Of a stretch of DNA of 64,000 bases, positions 51,035 to 60,493 are shown one piece after another (the first letter of the stretch is position 1; each line of letters begins with the position of its first letter). This DNA is from Microvirga zambiensis WSM3693. GTDB lineage: Bacteria > Pseudomonadota > Alphaproteobacteria > Rhizobiales > Beijerinckiaceae. Under the pieces are notes generated by a model. The model was not told where the DNA came from. It ran no database searches and was given only the letters and a program-made list of their open reading frames with translations. The position numbers were made by a program, and so were the translations under genes. Location of the stretch: positions 1-64,000 of the forward strand of contig NZ_JAERQD010000029.1 in the NCBI RefSeq assembly GCF_016735695.1. Direction: 5' to 3'.

Positions 51035-51953
51035 TTTGGATGGCAGGCTTGGACATTTCGCTGTCGCCCGCCACCTCGCTCAGCACCCAATCCCGGAACG
51101 CCTGGACCTTGGCGGATCTCCTGCGGCCTTTCGGATAAACGAGCCAATAGCTGCGATCCGTTGTGGCCAGCAGATCGAACGGCTTGACGAGTCGGCCTGA
51201 CGCAAGGTCGTCCGGAAAGAAGAAGGGATTGATCAGCGCCACGCCCTGGCCCGCAATGGCCGCCATGCCCTCGAACTGCTGCACCCCGAGAGAATTGTCC
51301 GGGCGGTGCGAGAGGTCGACGTCCTGCACGCCTGCTGCGGCGAACCAATCCAGCCACCACGGATCGCTCGGCGAGATGAGCGGAAGTTTGAGAATGTCGA
51401 CAGGCTCGCGCAACTCCACATCCTGCAGCAGCTCCGGGCTGCAGACAGGCGTGAACTGGTTGGGGAACAGCATGTGCGCCTCGACGCCGGACCATTCTCC
51501 CGTGCCGCTCCTGATCCCAATGTCGAACTCGCTCCGCGTGATCTCGACGATGTCGGTCGAGACCGACACCTGAACAGCGATGTTCGGATGGAGCTGCCGG
51601 AAGCGTCCGAGGCGCGGAACAAGCCAGTTTGAGGCGAAAGTCGAGAGTGTGGTGATCGAGAGGACCGTCTGAACCGCCTCCTCGACGCCGGCGAAAGCAT
51701 TCCGCAAAGCCTCGAAAGCCTCGGTCACGGCTGGCGCAAGCTGCCGCCCCTTGGGAGTCAGCGTCACCTGGCGCGGCAAGCGGATGAAAAGCGGCGCGCC
51801 GATCCGGTCCTCGAGGATCTTGATCTGATAGCTCACGGCAGCCTGCGTCATCCCGAGCTCCTCGGCGGCCCTGGTGAAGCTCTGATGGCGCGCCGCCGCC
51901 TCGAAGACACGGACGGCACTCATGGGAGGAAGTTTGGAAGGCGTTTTCGGCAT
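51018..51953 (-). CDS. LysR-family transcriptional regulator, GcvA-like
   Basis: A 311-residue regulator. The N-terminal winged helix-turn-helix reads LPPMSAVRVFEAAARHQSFT, RAAEELGMTQAAVSYQIKIL and EDRIGAPLFIRLPRQVTLTP, matching GcvA-like LysR proteins. The C-terminal effector domain (about 95-300) has LVPRLGRFRQLHPNIAVQVS and the IEITRSEFDIGIRSGTGEW pattern typical of this subgroup. Its target is unknown. It diverges from the DUF1127 gene, 127 bp away, which is a candidate target. The stop codon lies in the loop of a terminator hairpin. Confidence 0.9.
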   Translation of the reverse strand: MPKTPSKLPPMSAVRVFEAAARHQSFTRAAEELGMTQAAVSYQIKILEDRIGAPLFIRLPRQVTLTPKGRQLAPAVTEAFEALRNAFAGVEEAVQTVLSITTLSTFASNWLVPRLGRFRQLHPNIAVQVSVSTDIVEITRSEFDIGIRSGTGEWSGVEAHMLFPNQFTPVCSPELLQDVELREPVDILKLPLISPSDPWWLDWFAAAGVQDVDLSHRPDNSLGVQQFEGMAAIAGQGVALINPFFFPDDLASGRLVKPFDLLATTDRSYWLVYPKGRRRSAKVQAFRDWVLSEVAGDSEMSKPAIQTKTGT

Positions 51954-52080
51954 CGTCGATCCATAAGGGCACCTTATGCCAGCCCATTGGCATTTGCTTT
52001 GTCAAGCTCCCCGCTCAGGCGCATTCTCGGGACATCACAGAGGGCAAGGACGCCCTCGGCAAACAACCATGTAGGCTGTC

Positions 52081-52305
52081 ATGAGATACGAAGATGTCCG
52101 CCGCCTGCGCGGCGTTGAGAGCGCTTGGATGCACCTGAAGCTCTGGTTCAGGCCTGCCTTCCGGCATACCGGCCCGGTCATTTCGGACCTGAGCCACCTC
52201 TCAGACCACGAGAGGCGCGATATCGGCCTCCCCGAGCAGGTCCGCTATATGGATGGCGAGCCTGTCCGCTCGCTGGACTGGCATAGTCTGAAGGACCTGC
52301 GGTAA
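52081..52305 (+). CDS. DUF1127-like small protein
   Basis: A 74-residue basic protein. The central part VISDLSHLSDHERRDIGLPE fits the DUF1127 (YjiS-like) pattern 'L..L.d.eL.DIGl.r', and an Arg/Trp-rich helix precedes it. Members in alphaproteobacteria are small RNA-binding proteins involved in phosphate, carbon or stress responses. This one ends 6 bp before the end of the convergent Na/Pi cotransporter gene, which is suggestive given the phosphate link but may be chance. Start at ATG 52081 without a strong ribosome site. Confidence 0.72.
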   Translation: MRYEDVRRLRGVESAWMHLKLWFRPAFRHTGPVISDLSHLSDHERRDIGLPEQVRYMDGEPVRSLDWHSLKDLR

Positions 52306-52311
52306 GCACCA

Positions 52312-53955
52312 TCAGGACGTCAGGCGGCTCGGCTTCAGGTCTCCGCTCTTTTCGAGCAGCGAATGCCCCGTCGAGGCGATATGAGCCTCGATGCGCTTGA
52401 GATCGCGCACGATGTCGAGTTGGAGCGCGCTGGTGTCCCCGGCCGACCGGCCCGACCGGAGCTGATCGAGATGCTTCTGGGCGACCGCGCGTTCGAGATC
52501 GCGGAAGCGCTCCTTCTCGGAGACGAGCCTGCGCGCCGAGCCGATGTCCTGGAACATCAGCACGGACGCCGCGAGCTGCAGATGCTCCAGGAGCTTTCCG
52601 TGCATGCCGGTGATGTCGTCCAGACTGTCCTTCGGCAGGCGCAAGTGGTTCTTGATGCGCTTGGCGGCAAGCTCCATCAGGTTCTTGTCGATGATGTCGC
52701 CCACGTGCTCGAGATTGATCGCGAAGGCGAGAATGTCCGACAGGCGCTTGGCTTCTTCCTCGCTTAGGGCCTCGTGATTGATGGAGCTCAGGTAGCGGCG
52801 AATCGCGCTGAAGAGGCGATCAAGCACGTCGTCGGTGCGGCTGACCTGGTCGACGCGGCCGATATCGTCCTGCCGGAAGAGATCCTGCGAGCTGCGGAGC
52901 ATGGAATCGACCGTGTCGACCATGCGCAGGACTTCACGGGCAGCATTCGACAGCGCAACGGACGGCGTGTCGAGCGCGTCCTTGTCGAGATATTGCGGCG
53001 TGCCGGGATCCGACGCCCGGAGCTTCTCTGGAAAGAGCTTGAGCAGCAGCTCCGCGATCCATGGCAGCGGCAGGATGAAGATCGCCGCGACCGCGACATT
53101 GAACAGCGTATGGAAATTCGCCGCCAGACGAGCAGGATTCGGTTCGAAGATCGACATGGCCCCCAGAATCGGGTCGATCAGCGGCAGCGCCACGAGGCAG
53201 CCGAGAACCCGCATGGCGAAGTTGCCGAACGGCACCCGTAGCTTGACCGGGTCACCGCTTGTGCCCTCCAGCAGCGGATTAAGAGAACTCCCCAGATTGG
53301 CGCCGAGCACCATCACCATTGCCGAATGAGCGTCGATCACGCCTGCCGTCGCCAGGGACATGATGAACAGCATGGCGGCGACGCTGGAATGGGCGAGCCA
53401 TGCGAAGGCCGCCGATAGAAGGACGAGAATCAGCGGATCGGGCGCGATCACCGCAAGAAGATCCTTGAGGACCTGCGACGACTCGATCGGACGAACCGTC
53501 TCCCCGAGAAGATGCAGCGAAAGCAGCATCAGCCCCAGGCCGATGGTCACGCGGCCGAGATCCTTGACGCGGCTCGTCCGGCCTCTCCGGTAGGCGATGA
53601 ACCCGCCGAAAACCAGGGCCGGAAAGATCAGTGAGACATCAAAGGACAGGACCTGCACGATCAACGTGGTGCCCACATTCGCACCGAGCATGACGGCCAG
53701 GGCCGGCACCATGTCAACGGCGCCGCCTGCCGTAAAGGACGCCACCATCAGTGCGGTAGCGGTACTGCTTTGCAGAACCGTCGTGACGCCGACGCCGGCA
53801 AGGAAGGCCTGGAGGCGCGTTCTCAGAGCAGTTCCGAGGATCCAGCGCAGATCGCTGCCGAAGGCGCGTTGAACCCCGCTATTGACCATGGTGATTCCCC
53901 ACAGAAGCAGGGCAATCTCACCGAGAAGATGGATCAGGACGGAGGTCGCGGACAT
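52312..53955 (-). CDS. Na+/Pi cotransporter family protein with PhoU-like tail
   Basis: A 547-residue membrane protein. The N-terminal half has two inverted NptA-like repeats with the QSST signature (TTVLQSSTATALMVASF, and AWLAHSSVAAMLFIMSLA in the second). These take up phosphate with sodium or carry out anion export. Residues about 345-540 are a helical PhoU-like domain (AREVLRMVDTVDSMLRSSQD, FAINLEHVGDIIDKNLMELA) implicated in control. It fits the Na/Pi cotransporter (YjbB/NptA) group. Start ATG 53955. The upstream gap of about 410 bp should contain its promoter; no Pho box was recognised. Confidence 0.9.
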   Translation of the reverse strand: MSATSVLIHLLGEIALLLWGITMVNSGVQRAFGSDLRWILGTALRTRLQAFLAGVGVTTVLQSSTATALMVASFTAGGAVDMVPALAVMLGANVGTTLIVQVLSFDVSLIFPALVFGGFIAYRRGRTSRVKDLGRVTIGLGLMLLSLHLLGETVRPIESSQVLKDLLAVIAPDPLILVLLSAAFAWLAHSSVAAMLFIMSLATAGVIDAHSAMVMVLGANLGSSLNPLLEGTSGDPVKLRVPFGNFAMRVLGCLVALPLIDPILGAMSIFEPNPARLAANFHTLFNVAVAAIFILPLPWIAELLLKLFPEKLRASDPGTPQYLDKDALDTPSVALSNAAREVLRMVDTVDSMLRSSQDLFRQDDIGRVDQVSRTDDVLDRLFSAIRRYLSSINHEALSEEEAKRLSDILAFAINLEHVGDIIDKNLMELAAKRIKNHLRLPKDSLDDITGMHGKLLEHLQLAASVLMFQDIGSARRLVSEKERFRDLERAVAQKHLDQLRSGRSAGDTSALQLDIVRDLKRIEAHIASTGHSLLEKSGDLKPSRLTS

Positions 53956-54366
53956 TCAATCCTCAGGACTCAGATCATTTGCACAAACCTCTTGCTTACC
54001 GGCCAATGAGCGCGGCGGCAATAAGGTTGCCGGCTAATAACGGCCATGTACCGGAATAATCTGCAAAAAATGCCCTTATTTCCGCCCGATCCGAGGCTTC
54101 TGAGGCCAGCTTCCGCAACGGCACAATGCGGCTCCGACGGCCATATTCCCAAGCTTGGCTTAATCCATAGGAATTCACTTCCAACTCCAAAGCTTGCCGA
54201 GATTTTGCTTGGAGCGATTTGGCTACTCCTAACGCATGCCGCCATCCCCTTAAGGACGTCTGCTCTTTTCGGCTGCGAGCCGGTACCCATGAAGTCTCCG
54301 GCTAAGTTCTAAGGCAGTTCTGCGTTGATGGAAAATATCTCACTGGTGGGTGTGCGAGGACGTGAG
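53956..54366. other. Intergenic region, divergent promoters expected
   Basis: About 410 bp between the leftward Na/Pi gene and the rightward hypothetical gene. Competing short open frames on both strands (for example 54046-54312 plus) have no ribosome site or domain. Nothing specific could be identified. Confidence 0.35.
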
Positions 54367-54705
54367 ATGGGTTTGGACGATCCATTTCCGATCGAGAAAT
54401 GCTCCGGACGTGTCCGAGGAGCAATTCTGACGGAGTTTCATGGGCGATGCCCGACAATCCGGGAAGTGGCCAGCATCTCCGATGCTCAATGGCTGACCGT
54501 TCCCAATATCGGCCCGACAACCTTGGAGGAGCTGCGCAGCATGACGCAATCCGTCCCCGACGGGGAAACGTCACCGCATGCGACAGGAATTCCGGACGGT
54601 GAACTGCTCTCGCGGCTCAACCGCCTGCAGCGCGAGCTGAACATCCTCGTCGGCGAAATCCGGGCTAGATTTACCTCCGGCGGCATCAAGCGAAACCCAC
54701 GATAG
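54367..54705 (+). CDS. Hypothetical protein with RNAP alpha-CTD-like helix-hairpin-helix
   Basis: A 112-residue protein. The ATG at 54367 has AGGA 6 nt upstream and is preferred over ATG 54328. Residues about 30-68 read PTIREVASISDAQWLTVPNI then GPTTLEELRS, very like the 'DL...TE.eLLr.pNfG..Sl.EI' helix-hairpin-helix of the RNA polymerase alpha C-terminal domain. The C-terminal third is a predicted coiled helix (LLSRLNRLQRELNILVGEIR). It may bind DNA or another protein. It converges with the receiver-HisKA_2 kinase gene, 20 bp away. Function unknown. Confidence 0.65.
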   Translation: MGLDDPFPIEKCSGRVRGAILTEFHGRCPTIREVASISDAQWLTVPNIGPTTLEELRSMTQSVPDGETSPHATGIPDGELLSRLNRLQRELNILVGEIRARFTSGGIKRNPR

Positions 54706-54725
54706 GGCCAGTCGCCGGCGGGCAG

Positions 54726-55778
54726 TCAAATGGGGAAGGACAGGACGGCGCGCGTTCCCGCATGGTGCCGGTCGTATTCGACGGCGGATTGCAGGTTGGA
54801 TGCCATGGCCCTCACGATCTTCGTACCAAGTCCGCTCCCCTGCACTTCTCCGGTGCCGTTCCACCCGATCCCATCATCCTCGACCACCAGCACCGCCCGC
54901 GTTCCATCGGATGACAGCGCGACGCGGATCTCGCCGTTCGAGCCCAGGGCATAGGCATATTTGAATGCGTTGGTGACGAGCTCGGTCACGATGACGCCGA
55001 CGGAAACGGCTCTGTCGGTCGAAATCGAAACGGGCTCGGCCGTGAGCATGATCGTGTGCTCGCGCCCGGCTGCGCGCATCGCGCCTTCGAGCTCCTCGAC
55101 GAGGCCCTGCAGATAGGTATCCATCTCGACGAAGCGCACGTCGTTCGACGTGTAGAGCCGGCGATGGATCTGTGAGATGGCGGTGATGCGGCTCTGCGTT
55201 TCCGTCAGAGTGTCTCTGGCAACGGTATCGCTGCCGAGTGCGCGCTGCTGCATGGCGACGAGGGAGGCGACGAGCTGGAGGCTGTTTGCGACGCGGTGGT
55301 TGACCTCGCGAAGCAGCATCTCGGCCCGCTCGCGCGCCTCGCGCATCTCCCGTTCGGCCGCATCCTTCTCCCGGCGCAACCGCTCGGCCGCGAGAGCCTG
55401 CTCGGCCGCCGAGCGCAGAAGGTCGAGAAACACCCCGCCGACATCCTTGATCACGTAGTCGGCGGCTCCGGCCTTGAGAGCCGCGACGGCGATCCGGCCC
55501 TCGTCGGCGCCCGTGACGTAGATGACAGGCGGCGGATCGGAGAGCGTCCTGATTTCGGCCAGAACCTCCAGGCCTTCCTTGCCAGGCATGAAGTGATCGA
55601 GCGCAACCACCTCGAACCCTCCGTCGGCAAGCCTGCTCAGACCCTCGTCTCCACTCAGGGCGTGACTGACGTGAAAACCGTGGCGCGACAGCGTGCGCTC
55701 GACGAGGCGGCCCAAACCGGGATCGTCGTCGATGTAAAGCAGCCGGATCGATGAGGTCTCAGCGGTACCTTCGCTCAT
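54726..55778 (-). CDS. Response regulator/sensor kinase hybrid: receiver plus HisKA_2 kinase
   Basis: A 350-residue cytoplasmic protein. An N-terminal receiver (about 10-128; acidic pocket IDDD near residue 17, phospho-acceptor D61 in [13 protein letters not shown], Lys in YVIKD) is followed by a coiled linker and a HisKA_2/HWE-like kinase: H161 in [26 protein letters not shown] (N box), VEDDGIGW (G1) and [16 protein letters not shown] (G2). Such receiver-kinase hybrids in alphaproteobacteria pass phosphate between a sensor and a downstream partner. It overlaps the upstream response regulator by 4 bp (ATGA), so it is third in a coupled kinase-regulator-kinase operon. Confidence 0.88.
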   Translation of the reverse strand: MSEGTAETSSIRLLYIDDDPGLGRLVERTLSRHGFHVSHALSGDEGLSRLADGGFEVVALDHFMPGKEGLEVLAEIRTLSDPPPVIYVTGADEGRIAVAALKAGAADYVIKDVGGVFLDLLRSAAEQALAAERLRREKDAAEREMREARERAEMLLREVNHRVANSLQLVASLVAMQQRALGSDTVARDTLTETQSRITAISQIHRRLYTSNDVRFVEMDTYLQGLVEELEGAMRAAGREHTIMLTAEPVSISTDRAVSVGVIVTELVTNAFKYAYALGSNGEIRVALSSDGTRAVLVVEDDGIGWNGTGEVQGSGLGTKIVRAMASNLQSAVEYDRHHAGTRAVLSFPI

Positions 55779-56206
55779 TGGGTCTCGGGAACCTGAATGA
55801 CGGACAGGAACAATCCCAGCTGACGGATGGCCTGGGAGAACGATTCATACTCGACGGGCTTGGTGATGTAGACATTGGCGCCGAGATCGTAGCACCGCTG
55901 GACCTCACGCTGATCGTCGGTGGTGGTCAACACGACGACGGGTGCGCGTTTCAGCTTCTCGTCGCTCTTCAACCTGGCGAGGATCTCGACACCGTTCATA
56001 TCGGGCAGGTTGAGATCGAGGAGCACCAGGAACGGACCGTCGTTGCGAACCTCTTCGCTGAACATGTGCTCGAGGGCCTCGGTGCCGCTGGCAAAACCGC
56101 GGATCTCGTTGTAGACCCCTGCGCGCCGGATGTTCTTCTCGATCAGGCGCGCATGCCCCTCGTCGTCCTCGACCATGATGATGGTGACAGGGTGCTGCTG
56201 GGACAT
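55775..56206 (-). CDS. Single-domain response regulator, Rcp1-like
   Basis: A 143-residue stand-alone receiver. Acidic pocket [13 protein letters not shown] (E13-D15), phospho-acceptor D64 in [17 protein letters not shown], Thr in [13 protein letters not shown] and Lys in VYITKPVEY are all in place. The short inserted arm between beta-2 and beta-3 ([12 protein letters not shown]) is typical of the Rcp1 group that partners phytochrome-like or PAS kinases. It lacks an output domain, so it works by protein contact or as a phosphate carrier. It overlaps the kinase upstream by one base (TGATG) and the hybrid kinase downstream by 4 bp. Confidence 0.92.
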   Translation of the reverse strand: MSQQHPVTIIMVEDDEGHARLIEKNIRRAGVYNEIRGFASGTEALEHMFSEEVRNDGPFLVLLDLNLPDMNGVEILARLKSDEKLKRAPVVVLTTTDDQREVQRCYDLGANVYITKPVEYESFSQAIRQLGLFLSVIQVPETQ

Positions 56207-58704
56207 CAGGCGGCTTCCGAACTCATACTGGCATATTTTGGCAGGACGACCGTGAAGGTCGAGCCTTCCCCCAGCCGGGACGATACGGAGATCGTGCCGC
56301 CGAGCCTTCGCACGAGAGCGCGCACATGTGCAAGCCCGATCCCCTCGCCCTGCTGATCCTGGGCGCCGGAGCGCCGGAAAAGATCGAAAACGCGTTCGAA
56401 ATCCTTGGCGTCGATCCCCCGGCCGTTGTCCTGAATCTCATAGGAGACATTGTCACCGCGATCGTGTCCGCGGATCACGATGCGGCCGGGTCGGGTGGAA
56501 TCCACGTATTTGACCGCGTTGTCGATCAGGTTTCCGAAGATCTGCTCGATGGCCAGCCGGTCGCTCGTCAGGTCGGGGACAGGTTCGATCGTCAGTCCGG
56601 CACCACGCTCCTGGAGCTGGTGTGCGACGCTTTGGCGCTGAGCTTCGAGCAGTTGCTTCATCACGATCGGCTCGGGAGCCAGGACGCGCCGTCCCTCCCG
56701 CGAGAGTTTGAGAATGGCATTGATCAGCTTGTCCATCTTCACCGTCGAGGACCGGATGAACCCGATCGCCTCGGGGAGATCCTCTTCGACAGCCATGCGC
56801 GTTTCTGCGGTGATCAGCTGAGACTGCGCATCGAGAACCTTCCGATAGAATTGCTCGATGGCGGCCTGTGCGCTTTCGAGTTCGCTCGTGAAACCCATGA
56901 CGTTGACGAGCGGCGCGCGCAGGTCGTGGCTGACGATATAGGCAAAGCGCTGGATTTCGTCATTCGCCGCGTCGAGTTCCGCCACGCGCTCCGCGAGGAT
57001 CGAGGCAAGGCGCCGGGTCTCGGCCTCGTTCCGAAGCGCGCGCTCCCGGCTCTCGCGCAGCGCATCCTGCGCCTGCTTCAGTGCATGGATGTCGGTGCAG
57101 CTGCCGTACCAACGCGTGATCCGGCCCTCTTCGTCACGAACCGGCTGCGCCCGACCGAGCACCCAGCGATATTCGCCCGACCGATGCCGCAACCGGTACT
57201 CGATGTGATATGGCTCCCCGGTGGCAAGGCTGTGGCGCCAGATCTTCCAGGCGCGCGGCTGATCCTCGGGATGGAACATGCCGTTCCAGGCCTCACCGTC
57301 CGTGGTCCCTTCCGGCACGCCGGTAAATTCGTACCAGCGCTGGTTGTAATAGTCGTGATAGCCGTCCGGCTGCGTCGACCAGATCATCTGGTCGATGGAA
57401 TTGGCGGTGACGCGGAAACGCTCCTCGCTGTCCCTTAAGGCCTTTTCCGCGCGGCGCGTCTCGGTGACGTCGACATTGACGCCGATCATCCCCAGGAACT
57501 CGCCGCCAGGACTGAAACGGGGCTGCGCATCGGTTCTGACGACGCGGTATTCCACGTCGATGCGCTTGAGCCGTGCCTCGGTCGAGAACGCCGTGTGCGC
57601 CGCCATGGCCTGGCCCAGCGCCCCTCCGAGCACCTCCACGTCGTCGGGATGGATCGTCATTCCCCAATCGAAGACCGGGATGTCCGCCTCGTCGATGCCC
57701 CAGAACTCCCGCTGCGCCCGGTTGAGGTAGACGCACTTGCCGGAATGGTCGCTCATCCACAGCATGACGGGTGCGCTCTCCGCCACCAGCCTGAAGCGTT
57801 GTTCGCTCTCGCGCAGAGCTTCCTCGTTGCGCTTCTGCTCCGTGACGTCGTGCCCCTGAACGAAGATGCCGGACACCTGGCCATTAGGGTCGAAAATCGG
57901 CTGGTAGACGAAATCCAGGAAGCGCTCCTCGTGACCGCTGCCGTCGCTTTGCGCGAGCATGATGCGGATGCTTCGACCGACGAAGGGCTGGCCGCTGCGG
58001 TAGACGCGGTCGAGCAGATCGAGAAAGCCCTGTTCCACGACCTCCGGCAGCGCTTCGCGCACCGGCTTGCCGATGATGTTCTCACGCCCGACCACCTGGA
58101 GATAGGCCAGATTTGCCATCGTGAACACGTGCTCTGGCCCACTGAGGGCCGCCATGAAGCCCGGCGCCTGCTCGAACAACCCCCGCAGACGCTGCCGCTC
58201 CTCGTCGAGCGCCTGATTGGCCTCCTGGACCGCCTGCGCCCGGCGGAGCATGTCGGTCTCGATCAGGGCAGAGTGCCCTGAGGACACAGCCGAACTCTTC
58301 GCCATATTCCGCAGCCGGTGCAGCTCCGTCACGTCCACCGTGTGCTGCAGGATGAAGGTCAGCTCGCCGGCATGGTTGAAAAGCGGCGTATGGGTCGCGC
58401 TCCAGTAGCGTTCCTCGAATCCTCGGCCGTTCGGCAGGGGAATCGCATATTCGATCAGCGGCAGGTGATCGGGCGTCATCTCACGGATGACCTTTTCCAG
58501 AGAACCGCGCAGTTGCCGGTAGCTCGTCGAGTCCGGATCGCTTGGAAACGCATCGAACATGTTGCGCCCGATCAGGTCCTCACGCTCCCGCATGGTGACC
58601 GCGAGATAGGCGTCGTTCATCCCGGCGATATTGAGGGCGAGATCGAGCAGCACATAGGGGTTGGGCGAGGCGCTGAACAGCGCTTCGAAGTTGATTGTTT
58701 TCAA
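56206..58704 (-). CDS. Multi-PAS sensor histidine kinase
   Basis: An 832-residue soluble kinase. There are four PAS domains in order, at about 7-120 (SPNPYVLLDLALNIAGMNDA), 170-290 (FEQAPGFMAALSGPEHVFTM), 305-430 (SAPVMLWMSDHSGKCVYLNR) and 435-555 (NSIDQMIWSTQPDGYHDYYN). A HisKA follows with H593 in FAYIVSHDLRAPLVNVMGF, then the ATPase with IFGNLIDNAVKYV, YEIQDNGRGID and GEGIGLAHVRAL. No transmembrane segment or GAF domain is seen, so it should sense a cytoplasmic signal such as redox, light or a ligand through PAS. It is first of the coupled three-gene signalling set. No conserved flavin-binding Cys motif (NCRFLQ) was found. Confidence 0.9.
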   Translation of the reverse strand: MKTINFEALFSASPNPYVLLDLALNIAGMNDAYLAVTMREREDLIGRNMFDAFPSDPDSTSYRQLRGSLEKVIREMTPDHLPLIEYAIPLPNGRGFEERYWSATHTPLFNHAGELTFILQHTVDVTELHRLRNMAKSSAVSSGHSALIETDMLRRAQAVQEANQALDEERQRLRGLFEQAPGFMAALSGPEHVFTMANLAYLQVVGRENIIGKPVREALPEVVEQGFLDLLDRVYRSGQPFVGRSIRIMLAQSDGSGHEERFLDFVYQPIFDPNGQVSGIFVQGHDVTEQKRNEEALRESEQRFRLVAESAPVMLWMSDHSGKCVYLNRAQREFWGIDEADIPVFDWGMTIHPDDVEVLGGALGQAMAAHTAFSTEARLKRIDVEYRVVRTDAQPRFSPGGEFLGMIGVNVDVTETRRAEKALRDSEERFRVTANSIDQMIWSTQPDGYHDYYNQRWYEFTGVPEGTTDGEAWNGMFHPEDQPRAWKIWRHSLATGEPYHIEYRLRHRSGEYRWVLGRAQPVRDEEGRITRWYGSCTDIHALKQAQDALRESRERALRNEAETRRLASILAERVAELDAANDEIQRFAYIVSHDLRAPLVNVMGFTSELESAQAAIEQFYRKVLDAQSQLITAETRMAVEEDLPEAIGFIRSSTVKMDKLINAILKLSREGRRVLAPEPIVMKQLLEAQRQSVAHQLQERGAGLTIEPVPDLTSDRLAIEQIFGNLIDNAVKYVDSTRPGRIVIRGHDRGDNVSYEIQDNGRGIDAKDFERVFDLFRRSGAQDQQGEGIGLAHVRALVRRLGGTISVSSRLGEGSTFTVVLPKYASMSSEAA

Positions 58705-58747
58705 GCCGTTAAGCTGGGCAGGAGCCCGCCCCCTGGTTGGTCGCGCG

Positions 58748-58777
58748 AAAAGCCTGCCGATATTTAGGCGGCTTTTT
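58748..58777 (-). terminator. Terminator hairpin downstream of purT
   Basis: AAAAGCCTGCC and GGCGGCTTTTT form an 11-bp stem with one wobble and an 8-nt loop. T-runs occur on both strands. On the minus strand it lies about 200 nt past the purT stop and before the sensor kinase gene, separating the two transcripts. A smaller hairpin TTCCAC-GCGG-GTGGAA (58955-58970) lies nearer the purT stop. Confidence 0.6.
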
Positions 58778-58976
58778 GCCGAGTGCCATAGGGCGAAAGA
58801 AAGAGGCTCCGGCCTGTGACCGAAGGGACACGCAAGGGCTGAAGCACCGCTGTGACGGCGTTCAGATCACAAGGGAGCGGCCGCCGGAGCATTTTTCGGC
58901 GAAGTGGCTCCGGTTCGCCGTCAAAAAATGCGGCAAAGCAAAGAGGAGAGTTGATTCCACGCGGGTGGAAACGGCT

Positions 58977-60155
58977 CTAGTCCTCGTAAGCGATCCGTAT
59001 CCGACCGGCCGCCTGCCTGGCCTGTTCGCGCGCCTCTTCGACCGTGCCGCCGGCGGCGAGCGCCACGCCCATGCGCCGGTGCTTGCGGGTGGTCGGCTTG
59101 CCGAAAATGCGCACCTCCACATCGCCCTCTCCCGATCCCAGGGCGAGCGCTTCCTTCAAGCCGTCGATGGAAAAGCGTTCAGCCTCGCGGTCGGCCAGGA
59201 TCACGGCGGACGCGGTCGGACCATTGAGCCGGATGTGGGGGATCGGCAACCCAAGAACCGCACGAGCGTGGAGATCGAACTCGGACAGGTTCTGGGACAG
59301 GAGCGTGACGAGCCCCGTGTCGTGCGGGCGCGGCGAGAGTTCGGAAAAGATCACCTCGTTCTTGGTGACGAAGAATTCGACGCCGAAGATCCCGTAGCCG
59401 CCCAGATTGTCGACCACCTTGCGTGCCATCTCCTTGGCATCGTTGAGCAGTGTCTCGGTCATCGGCGTCGGCTGCCAGGATTCCTGATAATCCCCCCGCT
59501 CCTGCCGGTGACCGATGGGTTCGCAGAACGACACGCCTTCGCGGGAGCGGATCGTCAGCAGCGTGATCTCGTATTCGAAAGCGATGAACTCCTCGACGAT
59601 CACCTTCTTGCGGTCGCCGCGCATGTTCGCCACCGCGTCGTTCCACGCCTGCTCCAGTTCATCGGCCGTGCGAACGGTGCTCTGTCCCTTGCCCGACGAG
59701 GACATGACAGGCTTGATGACGCAGGGCAGTCCGGTGTGCTCGGCGCCGGCGCGCACCTCCTCCAGGCTTTCCGCATAACGGTACTTGGAGGTGCGCAGGC
59801 CCAGTTCAGCTGCGGCCAACTCCCGAATGCGATCGCGGTTCATGGTCAGCGATGCAGCCAGGGCGGAAGGCACCACGATAAAGCCCTTGTCCTCGAAATC
59901 CTGCAGCACTTCGGTGCGGATCGCCTCGATCTCCGGCACGATGAAATCCGGCCGATGCTTCTCGATCGCTGCCTTGAGAGCGTCCGCATCGAGCATGGAG
60001 AACACCTCGGACTCGTCCGCCACCTGCATCGCGGGCGCGTTCGCGTAGCTGTCGCAGGCCACCACGTGGCAGCCGTAGCGTTTGACCGAGATCACGAACT
60101 CCTTGCCGAGTTCGCCTGAGCCGAGGAGGAGGATGCGGGCTGTGAACACGGGCAT
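58977..60155 (-). CDS. purT: Formate-dependent phosphoribosylglycinamide formyltransferase PurT
   Basis: A 392-residue ATP-grasp enzyme that makes formyl-GAR from GAR, formate and ATP in purine synthesis. The ATG at 60155 gives the same length as the E. coli enzyme; an ATG at 60203 would add 16 residues. Motifs: ARILLLGSGELGKEFVISVK (N-terminal), LTMNRDRIRELAAAELGL, CVIKPVMSSSGKGQST (P-loop-like of ATP-grasp), GHRQERGDYQESWQPTPM and SELSPRPHDTGLVTLLSQ (metal site). It stands alone and is followed by hairpins. Confidence 0.95.
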   Translation of the reverse strand: MPVFTARILLLGSGELGKEFVISVKRYGCHVVACDSYANAPAMQVADESEVFSMLDADALKAAIEKHRPDFIVPEIEAIRTEVLQDFEDKGFIVVPSALAASLTMNRDRIRELAAAELGLRTSKYRYAESLEEVRAGAEHTGLPCVIKPVMSSSGKGQSTVRTADELEQAWNDAVANMRGDRKKVIVEEFIAFEYEITLLTIRSREGVSFCEPIGHRQERGDYQESWQPTPMTETLLNDAKEMARKVVDNLGGYGIFGVEFFVTKNEVIFSELSPRPHDTGLVTLLSQNLSEFDLHARAVLGLPIPHIRLNGPTASAVILADREAERFSIDGLKEALALGSGEGDVEVRIFGKPTTRKHRRMGVALAAGGTVEEAREQARQAAGRIRIAYED

Positions 60156-60493
60156 GCCTTTCGTCTGTTTCGCTGGCCGGGCGAGCCTTGTTGCGCCGGA
60201 CATCCTTGGCGCATCGGAATGGAAGGGTCGAGTCCCTGAGCTTTCGATGCGGAGATCTTATTCACATAGGATAATCGACGGCCCAAGAAATTCCCCGCAA
60301 GCGCACGCTTTCTCCGGAAATATCCCGCAGATCGGCCTTTTTCGCGTCGTCTATGGATCCGGCGATCTTCCCACTGCGTTCTTGACATCGGCAGTGGCGC
60401 TGCCGCGCTTGCGTTGAATGCAGCCCTGCCGTCTCAATCGCGCATTACGCATTCGGAAGTTCAATGGGTTAAGGGGTTTATAGGAGAAGCCCG
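60156..60493. other. Intergenic region between divergent purT and a small gene
   Basis: About 340 bp that should hold both promoters. A consensus-like TTGACA stands at 60382-60387 on the plus strand, but no good -10 lies 16-18 bp after it. No PurR-type or riboswitch element was recognised. Confidence 0.35.

Noticed and set aside
54046-54312. 88-codon plus-strand frame in the gap upstream of the alpha-CTD-like gene
   Set aside because: No Shine-Dalgarno, competing frames on the other strand, and no recognisable composition.
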